A DNA stretch of 64,000 nucleotides from Sphingomonas sp. AOB5 (GTDB lineage Bacteria > Pseudomonadota > Alphaproteobacteria > Sphingomonadales > Sphingomonadaceae): the NCBI RefSeq assembly GCF_029433115.1, contig NZ_JARNTV010000011.1, positions 1 to 64,000 on the forward strand, read 5' to 3'. Positions 53,616-64,000 of this stretch are shown one piece after another. The translations under genes and the position numbers were made by a program. The notes beneath the pieces were generated by a model, which searched no databases, was not told where the DNA came from, and worked only from the letters and a program-made list of their open reading frames with translations. Each line of letters starts with the position of its first letter. Positions within the stretch are counted from its first letter, which is position 1.

Positions 53616-54086
53616 TCACTGGCCGAAATGCGCGAGCCCCTCGAGGTTGGGCGTGGCCGCCCGGATCCGGGGAAGCGCAGCGAAGTTGCCAGAGCACACG
53701 GCACGCGCAACCGCCGCGACCGGCGAATCCGCGTTCACCGGGTTCACCGCCCGCGGGCTGCCGCCCGACAGGACCAACTTCTCGCCATCCCACACATTCG
53801 CATTCTGCGCCTGGAAGGTGTTGGCCCGGCAATCGAAATTATAGGCGATGCGGATCGCCGTGTAGCGCACGCCCGAATCGAACTGGCGCGGCTGGGCGAA
53901 ATGCGTCGCGGTGAGGACCTGGCGGACGTCGCCGCTCACCACCGTGACCGAACTCGCATCGACCATGAACAGCGCGGCGGCGTCTCCGGTGCCGATCGCG
54001 CCGGCATTCCGCCAGTCCGCCTTCTGCGCCATCGCCGCGGGTGCGACGGCCAGCGCCGCCGCCGAGATCATCAGCCCGATATGCAT
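53616..54086 (-). CDS. Surface-adhesin E-like secreted protein, paralogue 2
   Basis: A 156-residue protein with a signal peptide (ISAAALAVAPAAMAQ, cleavage near residue 20). The mature part has DWRNAGAIGTGDAAALFMVDASSV and RYTAIRIAYNFDCRANTFQ, a pattern like the surface-adhesin E family (PF16747 type), with two Cys. It is the last gene of a four-gene minus-strand run starting with ppdK and is closely related to the gene upstream. Ends at a shared terminator. Confidence 0.75.
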   Translation of the reverse strand: MHIGLMISAAALAVAPAAMAQKADWRNAGAIGTGDAAALFMVDASSVTVVSGDVRQVLTATHFAQPRQFDSGVRYTAIRIAYNFDCRANTFQAQNANVWDGEKLVLSGGSPRAVNPVNADSPVAAVARAVCSGNFAALPRIRAATPNLEGLAHFGQ

Positions 54087-54099
54087 TCCCGTCCCCTCT

Positions 54100-54570
54100 T
54101 CACTGACCGAAGATGCGCTTGCCTTCTAGATTGGGCGTCGCGGAAGTGATCTTCGGCACCGAGCTGAAATTGCCCGAGCAGGCCATCGGGGCGACGCGGC
54201 CGACGATCGTGCCTTCATTGATCGGCGCCGCGGGCGTCAACGTGTCCGAACTGAACAGCGGTTGCTCCTCCAGATAGGCCGTCGACTTGAAGGTCTGGAA
54301 GGTGTTGGCCGAGCAATCGATCCGGTAGCTGATCCGGATCGCGGTGTAGCGCTGGCCGCTGGTGAACTGCCGCGCGACCATGAAGTGCGACATCACCATC
54401 ACCTCGCGCGTGGTCGCGCTCGGCCGCTTTACCGAAGCCGCATCGACGAACATCATCGACTGCCGGTCGCCGCTGCCGAACTCGTCGACGCTGCGCCAGT
54501 CCGAAGCCTGCGCCATCGCAGCTGGTGCCGCCAGCAACGCCGCGGCGGCCATCATCGCCTTCACTCGCAT
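54100..54570 (-). CDS. Surface-adhesin E-like secreted protein, paralogue 1
   Basis: A 156-residue paralogue of the next gene product, with the same length and layout. The signal peptide is MMAAAALLAAPAAMA; then DWRSVDEFGSGDRQSMMFVD and RYTAIRISYRIDCSANTFQT, and the same C-terminal ATPNLEGKRIFGQ. The ATG at 54570 is preceded by GGGAGGAT; a longer frame from 54864 is a read-through artefact. Function unknown. Confidence 0.77.
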   Translation of the reverse strand: MRVKAMMAAAALLAAPAAMAQASDWRSVDEFGSGDRQSMMFVDAASVKRPSATTREVMVMSHFMVARQFTSGQRYTAIRISYRIDCSANTFQTFKSTAYLEEQPLFSSDTLTPAAPINEGTIVGRVAPMACSGNFSSVPKITSATPNLEGKRIFGQ

Positions 54571-54581
54571 CACATCCTCCC

Positions 54582-55169
54582 TCAGCGCCGGACCGGCAAA
54601 GCCGAACTCTTGTAGGTTTCGACGACTTCCGCAAGCGGCTGCCCATCGCCGCCCAGCACCAGCGCACGATGGCGCAGGATGTCGCGAGGCAACGGGCCCT
54701 CGCGCCACAGCTGCACCGCCTCGAGATTGCGGCGACTGGGGTTCAGCGGGCGGATGACGGTGCCGAAGGGCGTGTCGCTGGTCGCCAGCAGGTCGCGCAT
54801 TGCCGGGGTCAGGCGCGCGGGCACGTACCAGTTCTCCGCCTCGGACATCAGATGCGTGCCGCACATCAACTTCACCCGGCGATAGCCAAGCGGTTCATCG
54901 GGGCCGACACCCAGCCGGGTGCGCTGCTCGGCGGTCGCCGGGGAGATGGCACCCGTCACCAGCTCGGCATGGATGCGGGCCGGATCGGCAAGGCCATGTT
55001 CGGCGCACCACCGGGTCAGGGTGCCGGTCGCAGTCGGGCTCGCGAGGAGGCGCTGATCGAGTTCGTCGATCAGCGCTCGCTCGGCCGTCACATCCTGGGC
55101 TGCGGCCGGCGCCGCCAGCATCACCGCAGCGCCGGACACCACCACACCCAATGCCCGACCTCCCGTCAC
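54582..55169 (-). CDS. Exported chorismate lyase-like (UbiC/UTRA-fold) protein
   Basis: A 195-residue protein starting GTG just after the ppdK stop, with AAGGGAAG upstream. A signal peptide (VVVSGAAVMLAAPAAAQ) covers residues 10-26. EAENWYVPARLTPAMRDLLATSDTPFG near 110-136, followed by ILRHRALVLGGDGQPLAEVVETYKS near 166-190, looks like the chorismate lyase/UTRA fold. UbiC is normally cytoplasmic, so an exported copy is unusual; the ligand is unknown. The fold call is by pattern and moderate in strength. Confidence 0.6.
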   Translation of the reverse strand: MTGGRALGVVVSGAAVMLAAPAAAQDVTAERALIDELDQRLLASPTATGTLTRWCAEHGLADPARIHAELVTGAISPATAEQRTRLGVGPDEPLGYRRVKLMCGTHLMSEAENWYVPARLTPAMRDLLATSDTPFGTVIRPLNPSRRNLEAVQLWREGPLPRDILRHRALVLGGDGQPLAEVVETYKSSALPVRR

Positions 55170-55170
55170 A

Positions 55171-57837
<2,667 letters not shown>

Positions 57838-58098
57838 TCGATCGTCCCTTTGGGCCGCCCCCGCGCGGCTAACAGCCGCCTACCGCAGGTGCGAACAAGG
57901 GGGAAGACTCAGACCGCGTTGTCGGCGAGAAGATTTGCTTTGCGGCTGCACAAGCGGACGCGGAACTTCACACTGATGCGGCCCTGCCGCGTATTTGTGG
58001 CGGGGTGCCGGATTGGGGTGGATGGGCTCTGTCAAAGAGCGGCCCGGATGACGGCGCGCTCCAAGCCAAGCAGGCGGAATCCAACATTGCAACGGCTT
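57838..58098. other. Leader region of ppdK; no gene seen
   Basis: About 260 bases between ppdK and a family B repeat. It should hold the ppdK promoter on the minus strand. Short frames on both strands have no ribosome site or recognisable product, and I see no RNA gene. Confidence 0.5.
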
Positions 58099-58220
58099 AA
58101 ATCCTCCCCCGGAGGGGGAGGTGGCAGCGCAGCTGACGGTGGGGGAGGCCACAAGCGGTATCGCTCGTGGCGATCCCCCTCCACCGCTTCGCGGTCCCCC
58201 TCCCCCTCGGGGGGAGGAGT
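58099..58220. repeat. Interspersed palindromic repeat, family B, copy 4 (inverted)
   Basis: AATCCTCCCCCGGAGGGG at one end and CCCCTCGGGGGGAGGAG at the other. The internal section is in the opposite orientation from copies 1-3: GGTGGCAGCGCAGCTGACGG lies first and CCACCGCTTCGCGGTCCCC last. It abuts the glyS stop. Confidence 0.85.
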
Positions 58221-58223
58221 GAT

Positions 58224-60440
58224 TCAGCCCTCGATCTTCGAGAAGTCCGCCACCTTGTGCACCGCGGCGCGCATGCGATCGAGCAGGGCCAAGCGCGCCT
58301 CGCGCTTGCCGGGTTCGGTGACCATCACGTCGGTGAAGAACGCATCGATCGGCGCGCGGAGACCCGCGAGCGCGGCCATGGCGCCTTCGAAATCCTCGTC
58401 CGCGACGGCCTGTTCCGCCTTCGGTTCGGCCGCGTCGAGCGCTTCCTTCAGCGCGGATTCGGCCGGTTCGGCTTCATAGACATTTCCGCCGACGCCGGTT
58501 TCGGTGCCGTCGAATGCTTCCTTCTTGAGGATGTTCGCGGCGCGCTTGTAGCCCGCAAGCAGGTTGGTGCCGTCCTCGGTGGCCATGAACGCCTGAAGCG
58601 CATGGACGCGGGCGAGCAGGCGGACGAGATCGTCCTCCCCGCCCAGCGCGAAGACCGCGTCGATCAGGTCGTGGCGGACACCGGCTTCCTTTTGCTGGAC
58701 CTTGAGGCGGTCGGCGAAGAAGTCGAGAAGCTCGCCGGTCGTTTTCCGTGCCCCAAGTAACATTCCTTGAATTGCGAGACGTACTAACTGTGGCTGTTGG
58801 TCGATCGCTATAGAAAGGCCGAGCAGGTTAGCTACTCGAAGCGTGTTTCTCGCGCGCTCAATCAGTCCTTCACGGTCGGAAGCTAGGAGATCCTCTAACT
58901 TCAGAGCCTCAAAGTGAAGAGAATGCAACTCAATCACATCGATCAAACGCATGCGAACGTTCGCCAACTGCGTTTGCAGCAATGCTGCAAGAGTCGCACG
59001 GCGAAGGGCAAAAGGGTCCTTAGACCCGGTGGGCGGAAGAGAAAGCGAGAAGAAACCGATTAGGGTATCCAGCTTATCCGCCAGCGACACCGCCACCGTC
59101 ACCGGCGCGGTGGGAACGTCATCGCCCTGCCCGACCGGCTTGTAGTGGTCGCGGATCGCTTCGGCGACTTCGGCGGGTTCGCCCTGAGCGGCGGCGTAGT
59201 AGCCGCCCATCAGGCCCTGAAGCTCGGGGAACTCACCGACCATGCCGGTGACGAGATCGGCCTTGGCGAGGTGCGCGGCGCGTTCGGCCATATCTGGGTC
59301 GGTCTTGACGATGCCTTCCTCGACCAGCCACCGCGCAAGCTTCGCCACGCGGTCTACCTTGTCGGCAACCGTGCCGAGCTTCTCATGAAACACGATCTTC
59401 TCGAGCTTCGGAGTCAAATCCTCCAGCCGCGTCTTCAGGTCGGTCTCGTAGAAGAAGCGCGCATCCGACAGCCGCGCCGCCAGCACCTTCTGGTTACCCT
59501 CGACGATCTTCGCGCCGCCATCGATCGCATCGATATTGGCGGTGCAGACGAAGGCGTTGGCCAGCTTCCCATCCGCCCCGGTGCAGACGAAGTATTTCTG
59601 GTTCACGCGCGCGGTGAGCTGGATCACTTCGGGCGGGACTTCGAGGAAGGCTTCGTCGAAGCGGCCGAGCAGCGGCACCGGCCATTCGGTCAGGCCGGCA
59701 TTCTCGTGCAGAAGCCCGTCATCCTCGATCAGCGTCAGGCCCGCCTTGGCCGCGGCCATCTTGGCGCCCAGCGCGATGATGCCGCGGCGTTCGGCGCCGT
59801 CGACGATCACATAGGCGTCGCGCAGCTTGTCGGCATAGTCATGCGCGCCGCCGATGGTGACGGCTTGCGGATGGTGGAAGCGATGGCCGACCGTAGTGGC
59901 GCCGCTCTGCACGCCCGCCACTTCGATCTCGACCAGCTTGTCGCCGAACAGGGCGACGATGCCCTGAAGCGGGCGGACCCAGCGCAGGCTCTCGGTCGAG
60001 GACGAGGCTTCGCCCCAGCGCATCGACTTGGGCCAGGGAAAGGCGTGGATCGCGGCGGTCGCGGCGCTGGCCAGCACCGACGGCGCCGGGATGCCGGGGC
60101 GTTCGATGACCGCGAACAGCACCTTGCCCCCCTTGCCGTCGTCGCGCTCGACCAGTTGCTCGCGAGTGAGGCCCGTCGAGCGCAGAAAGCCCTGGATCGC
60201 CTGATCGGGCGCATCGGCGCGAGGGCCCTTGCGCTCCTCGGTCATCGCCGCGGCGCCATCGGCCACGCCGCGCATGATCAGCGTCAGGCGGCGCGGGGTG
60301 GCATAGGTCTCGACGCTGTCGAACGACAGGTTGAGCGCACGCACGCGGCCTTCGAACAACGCGGCCAGATCGGCGCGCGCCTTTTCCTGCATGCGGGCGG
60401 GGATTTCTTCGGAACGGAGTTCGAGGAGGAAGTCGGTCAC
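58224..60440 (-). CDS. glyS: Glycyl-tRNA synthetase beta subunit
   Basis: A 738-residue beta subunit of the alpha2beta2 enzyme. The GTG start overlaps the glyQ stop and gives the family N-terminus [29 protein letters not shown] and [20 protein letters not shown] are conserved blocks, as is [12 protein letters not shown] near 472-483. Residues about 460-566 are encoded by DNA of only about 50% GC, and the stretch between ALRR and [11 protein letters not shown] is about 89 residues, roughly 47 more than I recall in E. coli. The C-terminal anticodon-binding region is normal. Confidence 0.94.
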   Translation of the reverse strand: MTDFLLELRSEEIPARMQEKARADLAALFEGRVRALNLSFDSVETYATPRRLTLIMRGVADGAAAMTEERKGPRADAPDQAIQGFLRSTGLTREQLVERDDGKGGKVLFAVIERPGIPAPSVLASAATAAIHAFPWPKSMRWGEASSSTESLRWVRPLQGIVALFGDKLVEIEVAGVQSGATTVGHRFHHPQAVTIGGAHDYADKLRDAYVIVDGAERRGIIALGAKMAAAKAGLTLIEDDGLLHENAGLTEWPVPLLGRFDEAFLEVPPEVIQLTARVNQKYFVCTGADGKLANAFVCTANIDAIDGGAKIVEGNQKVLAARLSDARFFYETDLKTRLEDLTPKLEKIVFHEKLGTVADKVDRVAKLARWLVEEGIVKTDPDMAERAAHLAKADLVTGMVGEFPELQGLMGGYYAAAQGEPAEVAEAIRDHYKPVGQGDDVPTAPVTVAVSLADKLDTLIGFFSLSLPPTGSKDPFALRRATLAALLQTQLANVRMRLIDVIELHSLHFEALKLEDLLASDREGLIERARNTLRVANLLGLSIAIDQQPQLVRLAIQGMLLGARKTTGELLDFFADRLKVQQKEAGVRHDLIDAVFALGGEDDLVRLLARVHALQAFMATEDGTNLLAGYKRAANILKKEAFDGTETGVGGNVYEAEPAESALKEALDAAEPKAEQAVADEDFEGAMAALAGLRAPIDAFFTDVMVTEPGKREARLALLDRMRAAVHKVADFSKIEG

Positions 60441-61330
60441 AGGCTCCACTCCGGATACTTTGCCTGCCACTCGGGCGTCATGTGCGCGATCCATGCCTCG
60501 CAGCTGCCCTTCGCCAGATCGCGGACGCGGCCGATATAGGCCTGGCGCTCGGCGACCGAGATGACGCCGCGAGCCTGAAGCAGGTTGAAGATGTGGCTGG
60601 CCTCGATCGCCTGTTCATAGGCGGCGATGGGAACGTTGTTCGCCAGGCAGTTCTCGCACTCGGCCACCGCCTTGCGGAAGCTGTCGAACAGGGTCTCGGT
60701 GTCGGCGACCTCGAAATTATACTTCGACATCTGCTTCTCGTTTTCGAGAAACACGTCGCCATAGGTCACGCCTGCATCGTTGAAGGCAAGATCGTACACG
60801 CTGTCCTTGTTCTGGATGTACATCGCCAGACGTTCGAGGCCGTAGGTCAGTTCGCCCGAGACCGGCTTGCAATCGAAGCCGCCCATCTGCTGGAAATAGG
60901 TGAACTGGGTGACTTCCATCCCGTCGCACCACACTTCCCAGCCCAGCCCCCAGGCGCCAAGCGTGGGCGATTCCCAATCGTCCTCGACGAAGCGGATGTC
61001 GTGGGTCTGCATGTCCACGCCGATCGCGGCGAGGCTGCCCAGATACAGTTCCTGCAAATTGGGCGGGCTGGGCTTCAGGATCACCTGATACTGGTAATAA
61101 TGCTGGAGCCGGTTCGGGTTCTCGCCATAGCGGCCGTCGGTCGGGCGGCGGCAGGGCTGGACGAAGGCGGCGTTCCACGGCTCGGGTCCGAGCGCGCGCA
61201 GCGTCGTCGCGGTGTGGAAGGTGCCCGCACCCATCCGCATGTCATAGGGCTGAAGGATCAGGCAGCCGCGATCGCTCCAGTAATCGTGGAGCTTGAGGAT
61301 CATGCGCTGAAAGCTGAGTGGTTCGGACAA
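60437..61330 (-). CDS. glyQ: Glycyl-tRNA synthetase alpha subunit
   Basis: A 297-residue catalytic alpha subunit. [21 protein letters not shown], then [31 protein letters not shown] near 57-87 are diagnostic. The start appears to be TTG at 61330, giving [18 protein letters not shown], which matches the family; the next in-frame ATG would cut conserved residues, and longer frames have no family similarity. A non-ATG start may limit expression. Confidence 0.93.
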   Translation of the reverse strand: MSEPLSFQRMILKLHDYWSDRGCLILQPYDMRMGAGTFHTATTLRALGPEPWNAAFVQPCRRPTDGRYGENPNRLQHYYQYQVILKPSPPNLQELYLGSLAAIGVDMQTHDIRFVEDDWESPTLGAWGLGWEVWCDGMEVTQFTYFQQMGGFDCKPVSGELTYGLERLAMYIQNKDSVYDLAFNDAGVTYGDVFLENEKQMSKYNFEVADTETLFDSFRKAVAECENCLANNVPIAAYEQAIEASHIFNLLQARGVISVAERQAYIGRVRDLAKGSCEAWIAHMTPEWQAKYPEWSL

Positions 61331-61418
61331 TTTCGCTACCGGAACTTGGGAAGTTGGCCCGCTTTGGCGCAGAGGCCGATAGGGGTCAATCGGGCGCGTT
61401 GACACCCGCAAAAGGTTA

Positions 61419-62498
61419 ATGCTTCCTCGACGCATGGGGAGAATCACTCGTCCGGGGGGTCGTAAGTGGAGCGTCGTGTGGGCGCTTGCCGGGCTGTTCC
61501 TGGTTTCCACCGCCGGCGTTGCGCAGGATGTGCCGGGCACATCGCCCCGCCTGCCTTATACCGCATACAGCAATGACGAGCGGCTGACCGCCGCCGGAAA
61601 GCTGGTCCGCCCGGTATCGGAGGAGAAGCGCGACCTCGCCATCCGCGCCGAGATGGTGCGGATCGACCGGGCACAGAATTACGTGGTGCGGCCCGCCATC
61701 TGGAAGATCGCGGACGCGGACACGACCATCTATATCTTCGGCACCGTCCACAGCCTGCCGCCCGGCTTCCGCTGGCGCAATCCGGGGTTGGAGGCGGTGA
61801 TCGTACGCGCGGATTCGCTGCTGCTCGAATCGACCGAAGAGGATGACGACCAGACGACCTTCCTCGAAGGGCTGCCGCAGGGCGATGCCGGGCTGCCGCC
61901 GCTGATCGAGCGGGTATCGGCGCGCCATCGCGGCAAGCTGGCGGCGCTGCAATCGCAATTGCCGCCCGAGACCGTGGCGACGATGGACAAGATGCCGACC
62001 TGGATCGCGGCGATCGGGATCGGTTACATCCGCGACATGCTGATGGGCGACATCCCTGCCCAGGGCGCCGACGACTGGCTGGAAAAGCATTTCACCGCCA
62101 CAGGCCGCCCGGTCGAGGCGATCGAGAACAGCAAGTCGGTGATGGCCAACATCAACGCGATCCCCGAACGCGCGCAGCGGCTGATGCTGGAAGGCGCGCT
62201 GGCCGCGCCCGACCGGACGCATGACGAGCTGGACCGGCCGGCGCACGCATGGGCACGCGGCGATGTGGGGCCGAATTCGCCGCTGCGCATCTTTCCCGAA
62301 CAGCTCGATCCCTCGTCCGCGATGGCCGATCCGCTGCTGACCCAGCGCAACCTGGCCTGGGTCGACGATCTGGTCGCGCGACTGAAGAAGAAGCCGGGCG
62401 TGATCCTGTTCGCCGCGGGCGCCGGGCATTTCGTGGGGCCGGGATCGGTGATCGAACTGCTCGAAAAGCGGGGTGTGCGGGTCGAGCGGGTGCAGTAG
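61419..62498 (+). CDS. TraB/GumN family protein, paralogue 1
   Basis: A 359-residue protein of the TraB/PrgY/GumN family (PF01963 type), related to TIKI-type metalloproteases. An N-terminal signal segment ([17 protein letters not shown] near residues 17-33) precedes [16 protein letters not shown] (GxxH motif near 108-111), an LLLEST Glu block near 135, and [18 protein letters not shown] (GxGH) near the C-terminus. An ATG at 61434 is an alternative start. It probably acts in the periplasm; the substrate is not known. Confidence 0.87.
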   Translation: MLPRRMGRITRPGGRKWSVVWALAGLFLVSTAGVAQDVPGTSPRLPYTAYSNDERLTAAGKLVRPVSEEKRDLAIRAEMVRIDRAQNYVVRPAIWKIADADTTIYIFGTVHSLPPGFRWRNPGLEAVIVRADSLLLESTEEDDDQTTFLEGLPQGDAGLPPLIERVSARHRGKLAALQSQLPPETVATMDKMPTWIAAIGIGYIRDMLMGDIPAQGADDWLEKHFTATGRPVEAIENSKSVMANINAIPERAQRLMLEGALAAPDRTHDELDRPAHAWARGDVGPNSPLRIFPEQLDPSSAMADPLLTQRNLAWVDDLVARLKKKPGVILFAAGAGHFVGPGSVIELLEKRGVRVERVQ

Positions 62499-62507
62499 GA
62501 AGCTCGC

Positions 62508-63386
62508 ATGCTCCGTCGATTGCTGCTTCTGCTGGCGCCGCTGGCGCTGCTTTCCTGCAATGCGCCCCAGCCTGCGCAGGATGCCGATCCGGCGCTGTGG
62601 GTGATACGCGACCATGACACCACCATCTATCTGTTCGGCAGTGTGCATGCGCTGAAGCCCGGCACCGGCTGGTTCGACGACGAGGTGAAGACCGCGTTCG
62701 ACCGCAGCGGCGAGCTGACGCTGGAACTGGTGCTGCCGCCCGAGGCCGAGATCGCGGCGATGCTGGAAGAGCTTGGCATGCTGGCCCCGGGCGACACGCT
62801 GGCACGGCATGTCCCGCCCGAACTTTATGCGCAGGTGCGCGCTGCGCTGGTCCGCGCGGGGCAGAAGCCCGACATGCTGGACGGGTATGAGCCATGGCTG
62901 GCCGCGATCCAGCTCGCGGTGCTGCCGACGCGCAGCCAGGGCTATGACAGCGAAGACGGTGTCGAGGCGGTGTTGACCAAAGCCGCCAAGGCATCGGGCA
63001 AGCCGGTGACGGGGCTCGAGACCGCGCGCGAACAGTTCGGCATGTTCGACCGGCTGTCGCCCGCGGCGCAACAACTGTTGCTGTCGCAAGCGGTCGACGG
63101 ATCGAACGAGATGGGCTTCACGGTCGCGCGGATCGTCGCAGCGTGGAGCAAGGGCGATACCGATACGCTGGCGAAGCTGATGAACGACGAACTGACGCAA
63201 TCGCCCGAACTGGCTCGCACGCTGCTGACCGCGCGCAACCAGCGCTGGGCGGCGCTGATCGCGGCGCGGATGGACCGGCCGGGCGTGGTGTTCGTCGCGG
63301 TCGGCGCGGGCCATCTGGCCGGGCCACAGGGATTGCAGATCGAACTGGCGCGGCACGGCTTCCGGGTGATGCGCGTCAACTATTGA
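62508..63386 (+). CDS. TraB/GumN family lipoprotein, paralogue 2
   Basis: A 292-residue paralogue nine bases downstream. The signal peptide ends in a lipobox (LAPLALLSC, Cys near residue 17), so this copy is lipid-anchored. DTTIYLFGSVHALKPG near 37-52, an LTLELVL Glu block near 72-78, and VVFVAVGAGHLAGPQG near 264-279 carry the same conserved GxxH, Glu and GxGH motifs. The two are likely co-transcribed. Confidence 0.87.
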   Translation: MLRRLLLLLAPLALLSCNAPQPAQDADPALWVIRDHDTTIYLFGSVHALKPGTGWFDDEVKTAFDRSGELTLELVLPPEAEIAAMLEELGMLAPGDTLARHVPPELYAQVRAALVRAGQKPDMLDGYEPWLAAIQLAVLPTRSQGYDSEDGVEAVLTKAAKASGKPVTGLETAREQFGMFDRLSPAAQQLLLSQAVDGSNEMGFTVARIVAAWSKGDTDTLAKLMNDELTQSPELARTLLTARNQRWAALIAARMDRPGVVFVAVGAGHLAGPQGLQIELARHGFRVMRVNY

Positions 63387-63514
63387 GCGGGAAGCCGCCG
63401 CGCTTGCCCTTCCCGCCCCTTTCCGCTATGCGCCCGCGCTTGCTTGGCAGGGTCATCCCTGGAGGCCTGTCCGGCAACGAGAACTGAAACACTTAGCGCA
63501 TTAGGAAACGACAC

Positions 63515-64000
63515 ATGAGCGATACGCTTACGCTGTCGGCCGAGACGCGCGACCGGGCTGGCAAGGGAGCCTCCCGGGCGCTGCGTCGTGAAGGCCGCGT
63601 CCCCGCCGTCATTTATGGCAACAAGAAGGATCCCGTTGGCATCTCCGTCAACGAGCGTGAACTCTACAAGCTGCTGATGACCGGCCACTTCATGAATTCG
63701 GTCGTGATGATCAACGGCGAGCGCACGCTGCCGAAGGACGTCGCTTTCGACGTCGTCACCGATCGTCCGATCCATGTCGATTTCCTGCGCATCGGCGAGC
63801 ATTCGACCGTGCACGTTAACGTGCCGATCATCTTCACCGACGAAGAAGAAGCCCCGGGCATCAAGCGCGGCGGCGTGCTCAACATCGTCCGCCACGAGCT
63901 GGAGCTGGTGTGCGACGCGGCTGAGATCCCCGACGACATCACTATCTCGCTGAAGGGCGTGGAAGTCGGCGATTCGATCCACATCTCGGCGGTGACCCTG
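63515..64000 (+). CDS. rplY: 50S ribosomal protein L25/Ctc, cut by the window edge
   Basis: The first 162 codons of a CTC-type L25. [20 protein letters not shown], then [21 protein letters not shown] near residues 22-42 and HVDFLRI near 88-94 are conserved. It binds 5S rRNA. The ATG at 63515 has AGGAAACG upstream. The 128-base gap after the TraB genes holds its promoter. The C-terminal part lies beyond position 64000. Confidence 0.95.
   Translation, partial: MSDTLTLSAETRDRAGKGASRALRREGRVPAVIYGNKKDPVGISVNERELYKLLMTGHFMNSVVMINGERTLPKDVAFDVVTDRPIHVDFLRIGEHSTVHVNVPIIFTDEEEAPGIKRGGVLNIVRHELELVCDAAEIPDDITISLKGVEVGDSIHISAVTL

Noticed and set aside
57880..58152. Short minus-strand frame upstream of ppdK
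   Set aside because: It runs through a family B repeat and has no ribosome site or recognisable product.
61416..63356. Long minus-strand frame opposite the TraB/GumN genes
   Set aside because: Arg/Gln-rich antisense artefact. Both plus-strand genes have signal peptides and conserved motifs.

Overview
The window is high-GC, gene-dense chromosomal DNA from an alphaproteobacterium, most likely a sphingomonad (Sphingomonas or close relative). The evidence is gene content: an exosortase A-associated polysaccharide cluster, an alphaproteobacterial Cpa/Tad pilus locus, GTTC-N7-GTTC and TTAA-N7-TTAA regulatory sites, frequent GTG starts and ATGA/GTGA stop-start overlaps, and families of palindromic intergenic repeats. 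This assignment is an inference from gene content, not from a marker gene. No rRNA, tRNA, CRISPR array, transposase or integrase is visible.

Layout. 1-4.1 kb: glycosyltransferase, tiny membrane ORF, O-ligase and acyltransferase, the edge of an exosortase A-type exopolysaccharide/PEP-CTERM locus. 4.1-18.5 kb: mixed metabolic and stress genes (topoisomerase IB, MscS channel, MaoC hydratase, thiolase, a divergent glucokinase-like protein, PHB depolymerase, ABC exporter, an OhrR-type regulator facing a membrane protein across repeated TATCGCGATA operators). 18.5-28.3 kb: RNase R, GlpD, a PilZ gene behind an exact CtrA-type site, prolyl-tRNA synthetase and a pair of paralogous unknown membrane-anchored proteins. 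28.3-31.2 kb: membrane proteins and methyltransferases. 31.5-36.9 kb: glycine cleavage operon gcvT-gcvH-gcvPA-gcvPB on the minus strand behind a tandem glycine riboswitch, followed by an orphan phage tail tube-like gene. 37-45.7 kb: two STAS-like paralogues, a lipoprotein, ispH-thrB-rnhA-hydroxylase, an orphan SOS box, thioesterase, a DUF1508 gene, FAD oxidoreductase and lipase-like hydrolase. 45.7-53.6 kb: cpaA, cpaB-C-D-E, tadB-C without the cpaF/tadA ATPase or a pilin gene. 53.6-57.8 kb: ppdK followed by three small secreted proteins. 58.2-61.3 kb: glyQS, where glyS carries a low-GC in-frame patch. 61.4-64 kb: two TraB/GumN-family proteins and the start of rplY.

The clearest coordinated units are the riboswitch-controlled glycine cleavage operon (glycine oxidation to CO2, ammonia and a one-carbon unit), the Tad secretion/pilus assembly operon, glyQS, and the exosortase-linked polysaccharide genes.

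The features most worth a second look are the glyS patch, the Tad locus missing its motor ATPase, the orphan tube protein behind gcvPB, the orphan SOS box, the CtrA-type site before the PilZ gene, the glucokinase-like protein with altered catalytic motifs, and a nested multi-hairpin element at 31.3-31.5 kb. I see no complete new defence system or mobile element.
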